From Changchengzhania lutea (GTDB lineage Bacteria; Bacteroidota; Bacteroidia; Flavobacteriales; Flavobacteriaceae), in the NCBI RefSeq assembly GCF_006974145.1, contig NZ_CP039456.1, positions 2,386,001 through 2,450,000 of the forward strand: 64,000 bases of DNA. The letters are read 5' to 3'. Positions 46,601-54,453 of this stretch are shown piece by piece. Position 1 is the stretch's first letter; every line of letters starts with the position of its first letter. The notes beneath the pieces were generated by a model. The model saw only the letters and a list, made by a program, of their open reading frames with translations, did no database searches and was not told the DNA's origin. Position numbers and translations under genes: made by a program.

Positions 46601-47315
46601 AGCCAAGGTTGGGATTCTTAAAAAAGGGAGCTTTGGTAGTGATTATGGCTTTAGAGTCTTATTAGAAGGTATTAAAATTGATGAAACACCAGACAGATTT
46701 ATCTCTACTTTCATGCCGTTAACTAATGAGGAGTTTTATGAAAGACGTTTCTTTGGGGCTATTGAGTCAGAATTTAATTATGCCAGTTTTGATAATGCCA
46801 TAAACCCAGCTAAGGGGATGACCTTTCTTTTAACCATTGGTGGTAAAACCGAGTTTAAGGAAACTAAAAATACCTATGGTTATTTAAATTCTAACCTTGG
46901 CTTTTATAATTCTTTGTCTACAAACAAACAATTAGTTCTAAAAACAGATGTTAGAACTCAAATACGCGTCGGTGATGACTTGTTATTTTATCAAGCGGCA
47001 AATATTGGAGGCAAGAACGGGTTAAGAGGGTTTAGGACTGAACGCTTCACAGGTAGAAATTCATTTGTGGGAAGTGCAGATGTGCGTTATAGTTTCCCAT
47101 CTTTTAAAACAAATACACTGCCGTTGCAAATTGGGATTTTTACTGGTTTTGATGTAGGTAGAGTATGGGTAAAAAATGATCCTTCTAAAAAATGGCACAA
47201 CGATTATGGAGGTGGTTTTTGGGTAACTGCCGCAGAGAGTTTATCAGGGACATTCAACTTTTTTAATAGTGAAGAAGGTTTAAGGTTCTCGTTTGGATTT
47301 GGTCTTGATTTCTAA
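43608..47315 (+). CDS. Lipoprotein fusing metallophosphoesterase, kinase-like middle and Omp85-type barrel
   Basis: A 1235-residue protein with lipobox VLIHSC (Cys20). Residues about 45-330 are a calcineurin-like phosphoesterase: FYLIGDAGLSP, LFLGDNIYPAG, FIPGNHDWYAGG, FAMHHPMYTNGSHGG and VSGHEHTLQYIE give the full metal-ligand set. The middle (about 420-860) contains MLIGDWDRHQDQWRWAQFD and PIPRDRDQVFSN, which recall the catalytic and metal motifs of FAM20/HipA-like kinases. The C-terminal 350 residues form an Omp85/surface-antigen barrel (LRGFRTERFTGRN, ending RFSFGFGLDF). It should sit in the outer membrane. DUF2254 follows after 42 bases. Substrate unknown. Confidence 0.85.
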   Translation: MKHIIKYFTGILLIVLIHSCATYEPQYANEEDKQNIFPEKEIDKTFYLIGDAGLSPQDGMSLALTAFNKHIEGKKTKNDYTLFLGDNIYPAGLPDKGEEGRSSAENALEAQAKSVKGFKGETIFIPGNHDWYAGGLKGLKREEKYVDDLLGKNTFQPEDGCPLKSIDVSETIQLIIIDTQWYLENWNQHPTMNDECEIKTRARFFEEIEGELKKAQNKTTVFAMHHPMYTNGSHGGKYALKKHLYPFQSKTPLPGIASFITQLRTQGGVSIQDRYNESYHELMSRLETMTFGADNIVFVSGHEHTLQYIENKGIKQIVSGSGAKASFAELSDNGLFSSGEQGFVELTIFKDGSSWVKYFGEENGEPKLLFQKEVYPPTEYFDVSHLPNAFPQEVEVSIYSEEETEKTDFFKSVWGDRYREVYGTKIKAKVATIDTLYGGLEVVRKGGGHQTRSLRLITKDGKELNMRALRKSATQYLQSVIFKDTYIQDDFEKTAIESLILDFYTAAHPYAFSVVPDLSDAAKIYHTNPKLYYIPKHKALGDYNTEYGGELYMIEERPEEAYTNERNFGYADDIESTHDIIEKSREDEKYKIDENAFVRARLFDMLIGDWDRHQDQWRWAQFDMENGDKYFRPIPRDRDQVFSNFDGALLGIMKIISGSTKQLQVYDEELKDIEWMNSAGIKLDRVMVQQADKETWLKHAKFLQENVTDDVIDKAFLKVPEEVRDETLQEIKEKLKGRRGNLQDIATRYYNYLNELVILTGTDKDDYIEVTRVGDKETNIKISRIKDGEKGEVIVDKTFNKDITKEIWIYGLDDKDVFEVTGQANNLIFTRLIGGQENDTYIIKNGRRIKVYDHESKKNTVQENNGAKIRMTDVYNLNLFDFNKNIVRNGVITPAIGFNPDDGFLLGLSMVKTTNGFQRNPFSQQHRFKGGYYFATKGFSLNYDGEFANIMNDWNLHIGGQFTTENFTNNFFGYGNETVNNDDELDLDYNRVKTSILAAKVGILKKGSFGSDYGFRVLLEGIKIDETPDRFISTFMPLTNEEFYERRFFGAIESEFNYASFDNAINPAKGMTFLLTIGGKTEFKETKNTYGYLNSNLGFYNSLSTNKQLVLKTDVRTQIRVGDDLLFYQAANIGGKNGLRGFRTERFTGRNSFVGSADVRYSFPSFKTNTLPLQIGIFTGFDVGRVWVKNDPSKKWHNDYGGGFWVTAAESLSGTFNFFNSEEGLRFSFGFGLDF

Positions 47316-47357
47316 TACTGTAAAATTGGCCATTTACTTTTTTAACCTATTAAATTT

Positions 47358-48647
47358 ATGAAAGGAAATTTCCATAAGGTTTTTGATTATATTTTTAAGT
47401 TGGAAAGTAAAATAGCTTTTTATCCAACTCTTATAAGTTTGGCAGGTTTTCTGTTTGCCTTCTTTATGTATTATATTGAAAATCTCGATGTATCAAAGTA
47501 TCTCGTTGAAAATGTACCGTGGCTCGTCATAAATAATGTCGATACCGCTAGAATTATACTAGCAACCTTTGTTGCAGGTCTTATCTCTATCATGGTTTTT
47601 AGTTTTTCTATGGTAATGATTTTACTCAGTCAAGCATCAAGCAATTTTTCACCTAGAGTTTTACCGGGTCTTATCTCCAACAGAAGACACCAAATTATTT
47701 TGGGAATCTACAACTCCTGTTTGTTGTATTGTATATTTACGTTAATAGCCATCGAACCCACTGGAGATAAATACCAGCTCCCCGGATTTTCTGTGCTGTT
47801 GGCCATTGTTTTTATGACACTTTGCCTGGGCGCTTTTATATATTTTATCCATTCCATATCCCAAGAAATCCAAATCAATAATATTATGAGTGCTATCTTT
47901 AATAAGGCTAAAGGTAGACTTAATAGGTTGATTGAATCTGAAAAGGATACCTCTGCAAAATTTCCAGATGCTTCGAATTGGCAGGTTATAAAATCGCCAA
48001 CTTCTGGCTATCTTGAAGACATAAGTTTATTGACCATTTATAATGAAATATCTCAGAATGATATAAAAGCAGATATTTTAGTTTATAAGGGCGATTATAT
48101 TTTTAAGGACGCTCCGCTACTAAATATCGAGAAAAAATTAGACGAAGAAGCCACTAATAATTTGCTGTCTGCCTTTGATTTTTCAAAGAGTGAATTGATA
48201 GAAGACAATTATGTATTGGCATTTAAACAAACTACCGAAATTACAGTAAAAGCGATGTCACCAGGTATTAATGATCCTGGAACTGCCGTAAATGCTATAG
48301 ATTATCTTACCGAGCTTTTTCTATTGCGCATGCAAAAAAAGGATACGAGTTATTATTACGATGCATCTGGAGTGGCTTGGATTCATATTAAGAGTGTCGA
48401 TTTTAAAACCTTGCTCTACACGGTCATGGCATCGTTAAGAACGTATTGCAAGCACGATGTCATTATAGTTCAGAAATTGTTTGGCATGCTAAAGTATTTG
48501 CTGAATTGTGCCGACTGTATTAATAATACTTATAAAGAAAGTGTCAAGGTAGAAGTAGAAAGCCTTTACCAAGATGCTTCAAGCGCTATCGAAAATGAAA
48601 ACGATTTGGCACTGATTAAAGCTTCAATGGATACTTTTGTAGTATAA
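47358..48647 (+). CDS. DUF2254 membrane protein
   Basis: A 429-residue protein with four membrane helices in the first 180 residues (YPTLISLAGFLFAFFMYYI, ILATFVAGLISIMVFSFSMVMILL, IILGIYNSCLLYCIFTLIAI and VLLAIVFMTLCLGAFIYFI). The signature SQASSNFSPRVLPGLISNRRHQ lies between helices two and three, as in DUF2254. The C-terminal half is cytoplasmic or periplasmic with VKAMSPGINDPGTAVNAIDYL, the other conserved block. The function of the family is not established; a channel-like role has been suggested only by topology. Probably co-transcribed with the phosphoesterase-barrel gene. Confidence 0.88.
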   Translation: MKGNFHKVFDYIFKLESKIAFYPTLISLAGFLFAFFMYYIENLDVSKYLVENVPWLVINNVDTARIILATFVAGLISIMVFSFSMVMILLSQASSNFSPRVLPGLISNRRHQIILGIYNSCLLYCIFTLIAIEPTGDKYQLPGFSVLLAIVFMTLCLGAFIYFIHSISQEIQINNIMSAIFNKAKGRLNRLIESEKDTSAKFPDASNWQVIKSPTSGYLEDISLLTIYNEISQNDIKADILVYKGDYIFKDAPLLNIEKKLDEEATNNLLSAFDFSKSELIEDNYVLAFKQTTEITVKAMSPGINDPGTAVNAIDYLTELFLLRMQKKDTSYYYDASGVAWIHIKSVDFKTLLYTVMASLRTYCKHDVIIVQKLFGMLKYLLNCADCINNTYKESVKVEVESLYQDASSAIENENDLALIKASMDTFVV

Positions 48648-48682
48648 ATTTTCTTCTAACATGATGGTGGGTCAATTAACTA

Positions 48683-49941
48683 CAGGGCAAACTCACACTT
48701 TTTTCAGCCATTTTGTTTACTTAAAAACACACTTAATTATCTGATATTTAGTTAGATAGCTGTTGTTTTTCATTTTAAATTATTGTATATTATACTGATA
48801 ATCAATAATTTAAGTGTTTTAAAAACAATGAACAAATTCAAGTCTATATTCAGTAAGATAAACGATCCTAGAAGCGATATAAACAAGCTTCATAACTTAG
48901 AAGACATCCTTCTTATTGGTATAATTAGTGTGATTTGTGCGGCAGATTCATGGAAAGATATGGAAACTTATGCCAAAGCAAAAGTAGATTTTTTGCGTTC
49001 ATTTCTTGATTTGCCAAATGGTACGCCCTCTGATGACACCTTTAACCGAGTGTTCTCTTCCATTGATTCAGAACAATTTGAAACCTGTTTTATAGATTGG
49101 GTCTCTAATTTGATTGATATAACGGCTGGCGAGGTTATTCCCATTGATGGTAAAACCTTGAGAGGTGCTAAATCTAATGGTAAGAAATCCCCTTTTCACA
49201 TGGTAAGTGCTTGGGCAAGCAAAAACAATATGGTTTTAGGACAGGTCAAGGTTTCTGAAAAATCCAATGAAATTACGGCCATACCAAAACTACTGGAACT
49301 AATTACTGTAAAAGGATGTGTAGTTACCATTGATGCCATGGGCTGTCAAAAGGCTATTGCAGAAACTATTATTAAACAAGAAGCAGATTACATCTTAGCT
49401 GTAAAAGAAAACCAAAAGCAATTGCATCAAGATATTCTAGACGAATTTCGCTTTGGCAAGACTATAGATAGCCATACCGATGAAGATCTGGGACACGGCA
49501 GGATAGAAACACGAAAATGTAGTGTTATCAATGACTTTAAATTTATTGAAGACCAAGATAAATGGACAGGGCTGGAAAGTATAGTAAAAGTAGAAAGTAT
49601 TAGAGAATTTAAAAACTCCGACAAGCCAACAGAAACAGCTACAAGATATTATATATCAAGTGTGAAAACAGATGCAAAAGCACTACAGAAAATGATACGC
49701 TTACATTGGGGAATTGAAAACAAACTACATTGGGTACTCGATGTGGCTTTCTCTGAAGACGCCTCAAGAAAAAGAGCTGGTAATGCTGCCCAAAATTTCT
49801 CTATACTAAGCAAAATTGCACTAAACTTGCTAAGAAAAGATAAACAAACCAAGCAAGGACTAAAAGGAAAAAGGCTAAAAGCGGCTTACAATAACAACTA
49901 TCTTATTAAGATCTTAGGAATAAAAGTGTGAGTTTGCCCTG
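48683..49941 (+). mobile_element. ISAs1-family insertion sequence
   Basis: A 1259-bp element bounded by perfect 20-bp inverted repeats (CAGGGCAAACTCACACTTTT from 48683, and its complement ending at 49941). It is flanked by a 10-bp direct repeat CAATTAACTA (48673-48682 and 49942-49951), the duplication length usual for ISAs1. The perfect ends and intact transposase point to a recent insertion. Confidence 0.95.
48828..49931 (+). CDS. ISAs1-family transposase
   Basis: A 367-residue transposase. The start is placed at the ATG 48828 (MNKFKSIFSKINDPR), the usual beginning of the family; a longer frame from a TTG at 48783 adds 15 unlikely residues. Catalytic acids lie in EVIPIDGKTLRGA, VVTIDAMGCQKAIA and the C-terminal HWVLDVAFSEDASRKR after HWGIENKLHW. 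The N-terminal DDE_Tnp_1-associated region (HNLEDILLIGIISVICAADSW) is present. No break is visible. Confidence 0.95.
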   Translation: MNKFKSIFSKINDPRSDINKLHNLEDILLIGIISVICAADSWKDMETYAKAKVDFLRSFLDLPNGTPSDDTFNRVFSSIDSEQFETCFIDWVSNLIDITAGEVIPIDGKTLRGAKSNGKKSPFHMVSAWASKNNMVLGQVKVSEKSNEITAIPKLLELITVKGCVVTIDAMGCQKAIAETIIKQEADYILAVKENQKQLHQDILDEFRFGKTIDSHTDEDLGHGRIETRKCSVINDFKFIEDQDKWTGLESIVKVESIREFKNSDKPTETATRYYISSVKTDAKALQKMIRLHWGIENKLHWVLDVAFSEDASRKRAGNAAQNFSILSKIALNLLRKDKQTKQGLKGKRLKAAYNNNYLIKILGIKV

Positions 49942-50165
49942 CAATTAACTACAGAATCCACATGACTTTATTTTTTATCTATACTAATTCTTTTTAAGTA
50001 ATTATGTCTACGTAATGTAAGAAGGTCTTTTCAGAATTACAATTACAAAGAAAGTAATACAACAATGACTATACGGTTTAATGGAAATGTCATAAATTGC
50101 CTTCTGTTAAAAATTTGATTGTCACAAAAGTTGGATACGTCCATTTTATCACTTATAATGGTATT

Positions 50166-50339
50166 GAACTCATCTTGACTTTTTGTGTTTAACCGAATCC
50201 GATGGCTATCGGGAGAGATGAAATTTGTCCAGATTAGGCACTTTTTGAAAGCCATAGCATCGCTACGGATAAAAAAAGCAACGAAATATGGGTAGATTTC
50301 GGCCATTTTTTAGGAAATAGAAAAAGTCAAGATGAGTTC
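50166..50339. repeat. Palindromic noncoding element A (MITE- or REP-like)
   Basis: Perfect 19-bp terminal inverted repeats GAACTCATCTTGACTTTTT (50166-50184) and its complement (50321-50339) bound 174 bp. Inside are CATAGCATCGCTACGGA (50253-50269), GGCCATTTTTTAGG and a degenerate CCGATGGCTATCGGG. The first two internal motifs recur in element B. It carries no coding capacity. Confidence 0.75.
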
Positions 50340-50360
50340 ATTGTAATTCTAACAAATAAC

Positions 50361-50525
50361 AGTGAACTGGTTTAAACTTTTTGGATTATAGCGAAAATTA
50401 GACATTTTGTGACCAGTTGAAGGCTTTTATTTGTTGCATAGCATCGCTACGGAACTAAAAAAAGGCGAAAAATGGGTGCAAAAGGACCATTTTTTAGTCA
50501 ATCATAAAAATTTAAACCAGTCACT
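50361..50525. repeat. Palindromic noncoding element B (MITE- or REP-like)
   Basis: Arms AGTGAACTGGTTTAAA (50361-50376) and TTTAAACCAGTCACT (50511-50525) enclose 165 bp. It shares with element A the 17-mer CATAGCATCGCTACGGA (here 50437-50453) and the CCATTTTTTAG motif at the same relative place, but its arms are different. This arm-variable, core-conserved design suggests a family of structured repeats. Confidence 0.72.
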
Positions 50526-50574
50526 ATAAAAACGCCTTTAGTTTTAATAAAATCTAGGATATAGTTTAAAATAT

Positions 50575-51438
50575 ATGACTACAGTAAACGATTTATTAAA
50601 TCTTTTAGTTTTAGAAAAAACTAATGAGAATGAATTTAATGGTATTAGTAAATCCGTTGGCAGCCCCATAGTGTTTGGAGGCCAGGTTTTAGCGCAAGCT
50701 ATAAACGCAGCCAGTAGAACGATTACTAACAAACGGGTCCTACATTCAATGCATTCGTATTTTTTAGAAGCTGGCGATTTAGAATGTCCAATTACTTATA
50801 ACGTGAGTGTGGTGCGAGATGGCGGGAGTTTTTCAGTACGTAGGGTTACAGCGCATCAAAAAGGGAATACCATATTTATACTATCGGCGTCTTTTCATAA
50901 GCCAGAGATGGGATATGATCATCAAATTGAAATGAAACCAAATTTAAAGCAACCAGAAGACTTATTAAGTTGGACTGATATGCTCAGGAAATATGGCAAT
51001 ATCATACCAAAAGGACTCAAGGCATTTTTTGAAATAGAACGCCCTGTAGATTTTAAACCAGCTGAGTTTGTAAATCCTTTGGAGAAAAAAAATTTACCAC
51101 CTTATTATGATGTTTGGTTTAAACTTAAAGGCAACATGACTGATTTAGATTTAGCAACTAAACAACAAATTTTAACCTACGTTTCAGATTATAATATTTT
51201 GGTATCTGCCCTTAACCCACATGCCAGTATAGCCCACTGGGGAAACACACAGACCGCAAGTTTAGATCATTCCATGTGGTATTTTAGAGAATTTGATTTC
51301 AGTGATTGGCTGCTTTTTTCAATGGAATCTCCAAGTACTTCAAGTGCAAGAGGCTTTGCCAGAGGGAATATTTTTACTAGAGATGGAAAACTAATAGCAT
51401 CTGTAACACAAGAAGGTTTAATGCGACCGAAAAATTAA
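50575..51438 (+). CDS. tesB: Acyl-CoA thioesterase II
   Basis: A 287-residue double-hotdog thioesterase that hydrolyses acyl-CoA to free acid and CoA. The N-terminal hotdog has VFGGQVLAQAINAASRT and LHSMHSYFLEAGD. The C-terminal hotdog has the catalytic Asp in YVSDYNIL, the Ser/Thr region ASLDHSMWYFR and the catalytic Gln in TQEGLMR, as in E. coli TesB. Normal length. It is followed after 2 bases by the GDPD gene, and the three genes to 53332 form a tight run. Confidence 0.94.
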   Translation: MTTVNDLLNLLVLEKTNENEFNGISKSVGSPIVFGGQVLAQAINAASRTITNKRVLHSMHSYFLEAGDLECPITYNVSVVRDGGSFSVRRVTAHQKGNTIFILSASFHKPEMGYDHQIEMKPNLKQPEDLLSWTDMLRKYGNIIPKGLKAFFEIERPVDFKPAEFVNPLEKKNLPPYYDVWFKLKGNMTDLDLATKQQILTYVSDYNILVSALNPHASIAHWGNTQTASLDHSMWYFREFDFSDWLLFSMESPSTSSARGFARGNIFTRDGKLIASVTQEGLMRPKN

Positions 51439-51440
51439 GT

Positions 51441-52124
51441 ATGAATAAAATTTTAAAAATTGGACATCGAGGAGCAAAAGGACACATTACTGAAAATACG
51501 TTGGAGTCCATTCAAAAAGCTTTAGATTTAGGAGTTGACGGCGTAGAAATAGATGTGCATTTATGCGCCTCTGGAGAATTGGTTGTTTTTCATGACTTTA
51601 CTTTAGATAGAATGACTAATGGCAGTGGCGAAGTAGCAAAACATACACTCAATGAGTTAAAAAAGGTTAAGGTTAAAGGGAATTATAAAATCCCAACATT
51701 ATCTCAAGTATTGGCTTTTGTTGATAAAAGATGTCTGATTAATATTGAATTAAAAGGACAAAACACAGCTAAAGAAGCATGCAGGCTAATAAAATTCTAC
51801 ATTGATAAGAAAGGCTTGGGGTATGATGATATTTTAGTATCCAGTTACCAACCAACTTTATTAGAGACCGTATATAATTTGAATAAGAATATCCCATTAG
51901 GCGTTCTTACCCATACAAATTTGGAAGAAGCCGTTGCTCTCGCTCAAAAAGTAAAAGCACGTACTATCCACCCAGACCATACCATGTTGAGTAAAGATAT
52001 TGTAGAGGAGTTGCAGAAGGATTACAAAGTGTTTACTTATACGGTTAACAATTTGAAGCCTATTGCACGTATGAAAGAATATGGGGTAGACGCTATTATT
52101 TCCGATTTTCCTAATAGATTATGA
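51441..52124 (+). CDS. Glycerophosphodiester phosphodiesterase
   Basis: A 227-residue GDPD-family TIM barrel. IGHRGAKGHITENTLESIQ carries the catalytic His-Arg and the metal-binding Glu. GVDGVEIDVHLCASGELVVFHDFTLDRMTNGSG contains the ExD and HD metal and acid/base residues, and LINIELKG follows. There is no signal peptide, so it is a cytoplasmic UgpQ-like enzyme that yields glycerol-3-phosphate from deacylated lipids. Its stop overlaps the next start by 4 bases. Confidence 0.93.
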   Translation: MNKILKIGHRGAKGHITENTLESIQKALDLGVDGVEIDVHLCASGELVVFHDFTLDRMTNGSGEVAKHTLNELKKVKVKGNYKIPTLSQVLAFVDKRCLINIELKGQNTAKEACRLIKFYIDKKGLGYDDILVSSYQPTLLETVYNLNKNIPLGVLTHTNLEEAVALAQKVKARTIHPDHTMLSKDIVEELQKDYKVFTYTVNNLKPIARMKEYGVDAIISDFPNRL

Positions 52125-53332
52125 TCAAAAGGGATGTTATTATTGTTGGCGGAGGAGCGGCAGGTTTTTTTGCAGCCATCAATATAGCAGAACAAAATCC
52201 AGAATTGAAAGTTGCTATTCTAGAGCGTGGAAAAGAGGTGCTTGCCAAAGTTAAAGTATCGGGTGGGGGCCGTTGTAATGTGACACACGCCGAATTTGTG
52301 CCTTCAGACTTGGTATTGAATTACCCCCGTGGTGAAAAGGAATTACTAGGCCCTTTCCATCAATTTATGACGGGTGATACTATGGAATGGTTTGAAAAAC
52401 GCGGTGTGACATTAAAGATTGAAGATGATGGGCGAATGTTTCCTGTTTCCAATTCATCACAAACCATTATTGATTGTTTTTTAAATGAAGCCGAAAAGTA
52501 TAGTGTAGAGATCTTCTACAATCATTCAGTAAAATCACTTAAAAAGATAGATGAATTATTTCAGATTGAAACTTCCCAGGAACATTTTTCATCAGAAAAA
52601 ACATTAATGGCAACTGGGAGTAATCCAAAAATATGGAAGCTTTTGGAAGCTTTAGGCCACACGGTTTCCCAACCTGTACCATCCTTGTTTACTTTCAATG
52701 TAAAAGATGATCGTATTAAAGATATTCCAGGTGTTGTGGCTTTAAATGTTGAGGTAAAAGTTGTAAATACCGATTTATGCAGTGAAGGGCCATTGCTTAT
52801 TACACATTGGGGATTTAGCGCACCAGCTATATTAAAACTTTCCGCTTTTGGAGCCTTAGATCTGGCAAAACGAGATTATAAATTTCAAATAGAAGTGAAT
52901 TTTATAAGACAAACCTTTGATGACTGTTTGGAATGTTTAAAAGCATCAAAAAAAGATTTGGCTAAAAAGACGGTATTTAAATCTACACATTTTGAATTAC
53001 CAAAACGCCTTTGGCATCAATTGGTTTTAGCTTCAGGAATTGACGAGCAAACACGTTGGGCAGATTTAAACAAACAGCAATTAGAAGCATTAACAAGTCA
53101 GTTAACCCAAGCCATTTTTAATGTAGATGGTAAAAGTACCTTTAAAGAAGAATTTGTAACTGCTGGCGGGGTAAATCTTAAAGAAATCAATTTTAAAACC
53201 TTTGAAAGTAAACGAATTAAGAATCTATATTTTGCAGGGGAAGTATTAAATATCGATGCCGTTACTGGAGGATTTAATTTTCAAAATGCATGGACCGGAG
53301 GCTACATTGCAGCAAAGGCTATTTCGAAATAA
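52121..53332 (+). CDS. HI0933/BaiN-type FAD-dependent oxidoreductase
   Basis: A 403-residue flavoprotein of the HI0933 (YhiN/BaiN) family. The dinucleotide-binding fold is at the start (VIIVGGGAAGFFAAINIAEQN). The KVKVSGGGRCNVTH motif is typical, and the C-terminal FAD signature is LYFAGEVLNIDAVTGGFNFQNAWTGG. A middle lid domain occupies about 195-345. The reaction in flavobacteria is not settled. Overlaps the GDPD gene by 4 bases. Confidence 0.9.
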   Translation: MIKRDVIIVGGGAAGFFAAINIAEQNPELKVAILERGKEVLAKVKVSGGGRCNVTHAEFVPSDLVLNYPRGEKELLGPFHQFMTGDTMEWFEKRGVTLKIEDDGRMFPVSNSSQTIIDCFLNEAEKYSVEIFYNHSVKSLKKIDELFQIETSQEHFSSEKTLMATGSNPKIWKLLEALGHTVSQPVPSLFTFNVKDDRIKDIPGVVALNVEVKVVNTDLCSEGPLLITHWGFSAPAILKLSAFGALDLAKRDYKFQIEVNFIRQTFDDCLECLKASKKDLAKKTVFKSTHFELPKRLWHQLVLASGIDEQTRWADLNKQQLEALTSQLTQAIFNVDGKSTFKEEFVTAGGVNLKEINFKTFESKRIKNLYFAGEVLNIDAVTGGFNFQNAWTGGYIAAKAISK

Positions 53333-53401
53333 TTTATATGTCAGACTGTTGGATGTCAGTAATATATTTTTTATATATTTGATATATATAATGTATATAC
53401 T

Positions 53402-53647
53402 ATGGAAAAAACAAAGAAACTCATAGAATTAGACGATAAAGCCATTGCTATTTTAGAAAAACAGGCAAAACTTCAAAAACGATCTTTAAAAAATTATATT
53501 GAATTTACTTTAGAAGATATCGCTTTACGATACAGCGAGCCTTCAGAAGCGTATAAAGCGATGATGGATGACATGATTAGAAAAGATGACGAAGGAACTT
53601 TAAAAACACATCCTTGGGAAGATATCAAAGCGCAATATGGCAGATAG
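53402..53647 (+). CDS. Type II antitoxin (ribbon-helix-helix-like)
   Basis: An 81-residue protein with a short beta strand and helices at the start (KKLIELDDKAIAILEKQAKLQKRSLKNYIE), as in ribbon-helix-helix antitoxins. An acidic C-terminal tail (MMDDMIRKDDEGTLKTHPWEDIKAQYG) should wrap the toxin. It overlaps the toxin start by 11 bases, the usual coupled arrangement. The partner toxin is frameshifted, so this may now be an orphan antitoxin. Confidence 0.8.
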   Translation: MEKTKKLIELDDKAIAILEKQAKLQKRSLKNYIEFTLEDIALRYSEPSEAYKAMMDDMIRKDDEGTLKTHPWEDIKAQYGR

Positions 53648-53914
53648 GCATATTGAATTTTCTGAGGAAGCACGAATTGAATTTTATAAAGCCAAATGCT
53701 TTATGGAGTTTACAGGTAAGGAAGATGAATTTTGGGGAGACATTGAGAGACAGTTAAATTTAATTGTTGACTATCCTGAAGCTTTTCAAGTACGCTATAA
53801 AAATATTCGTATCATTCCATTCCTTTAGAAAAATTTAATTATTCTATGCACTATCTTATAAAACCGTACGGCGTGTTGGTGTATAGATTTCTTAACCAAA
53901 AACAAGGATTTTAA
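53637..53914 (+). pseudogene. RelE/ParE-family toxin, frameshifted by a 5-bp duplication
   Basis: The frame starting at 53637 (DRHIEFSEEARIEFYKAK) stops at 53828 after 63 residues, ending IRIIPFL. The sequence there reads ATTCCATTCC; removing one ATTCC (53815-53819 or 53820-53824) restores the frame, and the protein continues as IIPLEKFNYSMHYLIKPYGVLVYRFLNQKQGF to a TAA at 53912-53914, about 90 residues in all. That tail is the conserved C-terminal strand region of RelE/ParE toxins. The restored stop overlaps the ATG of the DUF1697 gene. The truncated product lacks the C-terminal strands and is probably inactive. Confidence 0.85.
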
Positions 53915-54450
53915 TGCAAACCTACATAGCGCTGTTAAGAGGGATAAACGTTAGCGGACATAAAAAAATACCGATGGCCGATTTAAGAACCTTACTCTCA
54001 GAATCTGGTCTAAAAAACGTACAGACCTACATTCAAAGTGGCAATCTCATATTTGAATCATCCGAAGAAAACATTCAAAATTTAGAATTGAACATACACG
54101 AAGCAATTAAATCGAATTTCGGTTTTGAAGTGCCAGTTTTAGTGAAAACGCCAGGGGAACTTAAAAAAATTTTTGATGACTGCCCTTTTTCAGAAGAAAA
54201 AAAACAACACAGTTATTTCTCATTATTATATTCAATCCCAGAAGAAATAGCAGTCCAGGAAATTTCAAAAATGTCACATCCCAACGAAGAATTTATTATA
54301 ACAGACCGATGTATTTATTTCTATTCCTCAATAGGCTACGGCAGAACAAAGTATAATAATAATTATTTTGAACGAAAACTAAAAACTACAGCGACAGCGA
54401 GAAACTACAAGACAATGCTAAAGTTGCTATCTTTGTCAACTGAAATATAA
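53914..54450 (+). CDS. DUF1697 protein
   Basis: A 178-residue protein beginning QTYIALLRGINVSGHKKIPM, with LLSESGLKNVQTYIQSGNLIFES, the clear signature of DUF1697. Later conserved positions are VLVKTPGELKKIF and the C-terminal YNNNYFERKLKTTATARNYKT. The family has an alpha/beta fold and no assigned reaction. It begins on the restored stop of the toxin remnant and is followed after 3 bases by mvaD. Confidence 0.92.
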   Translation: MQTYIALLRGINVSGHKKIPMADLRTLLSESGLKNVQTYIQSGNLIFESSEENIQNLELNIHEAIKSNFGFEVPVLVKTPGELKKIFDDCPFSEEKKQHSYFSLLYSIPEEIAVQEISKMSHPNEEFIITDRCIYFYSSIGYGRTKYNNNYFERKLKTTATARNYKTMLKLLSLSTEI

Positions 54451-54453
54451 CAA

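Larger units (their letters stand above)
49942..50574. other. Gene-free region holding two palindromic elements
   Basis: These 633 bases between the ISAs1 element and the thioesterase contain no convincing gene. A minus-strand frame at 50043-50306 overlaps the first palindromic element and looks fortuitous. Two inverted-repeat elements (50166-50339 and 50361-50525) fill more than half of it. Confidence 0.7.

Noticed and set aside
48783-48827. Upstream TTG start for the ISAs1 transposase
   Set aside because: The family begins MNKFKxIF and the ATG at 48828 fits; the extension encodes a hydrophobic stretch not seen in the family.
50043-50306. Minus-strand 87-codon frame as a gene
   Set aside because: It overlaps the inverted-repeat element A and has no recognisable domain or ribosome-binding context.
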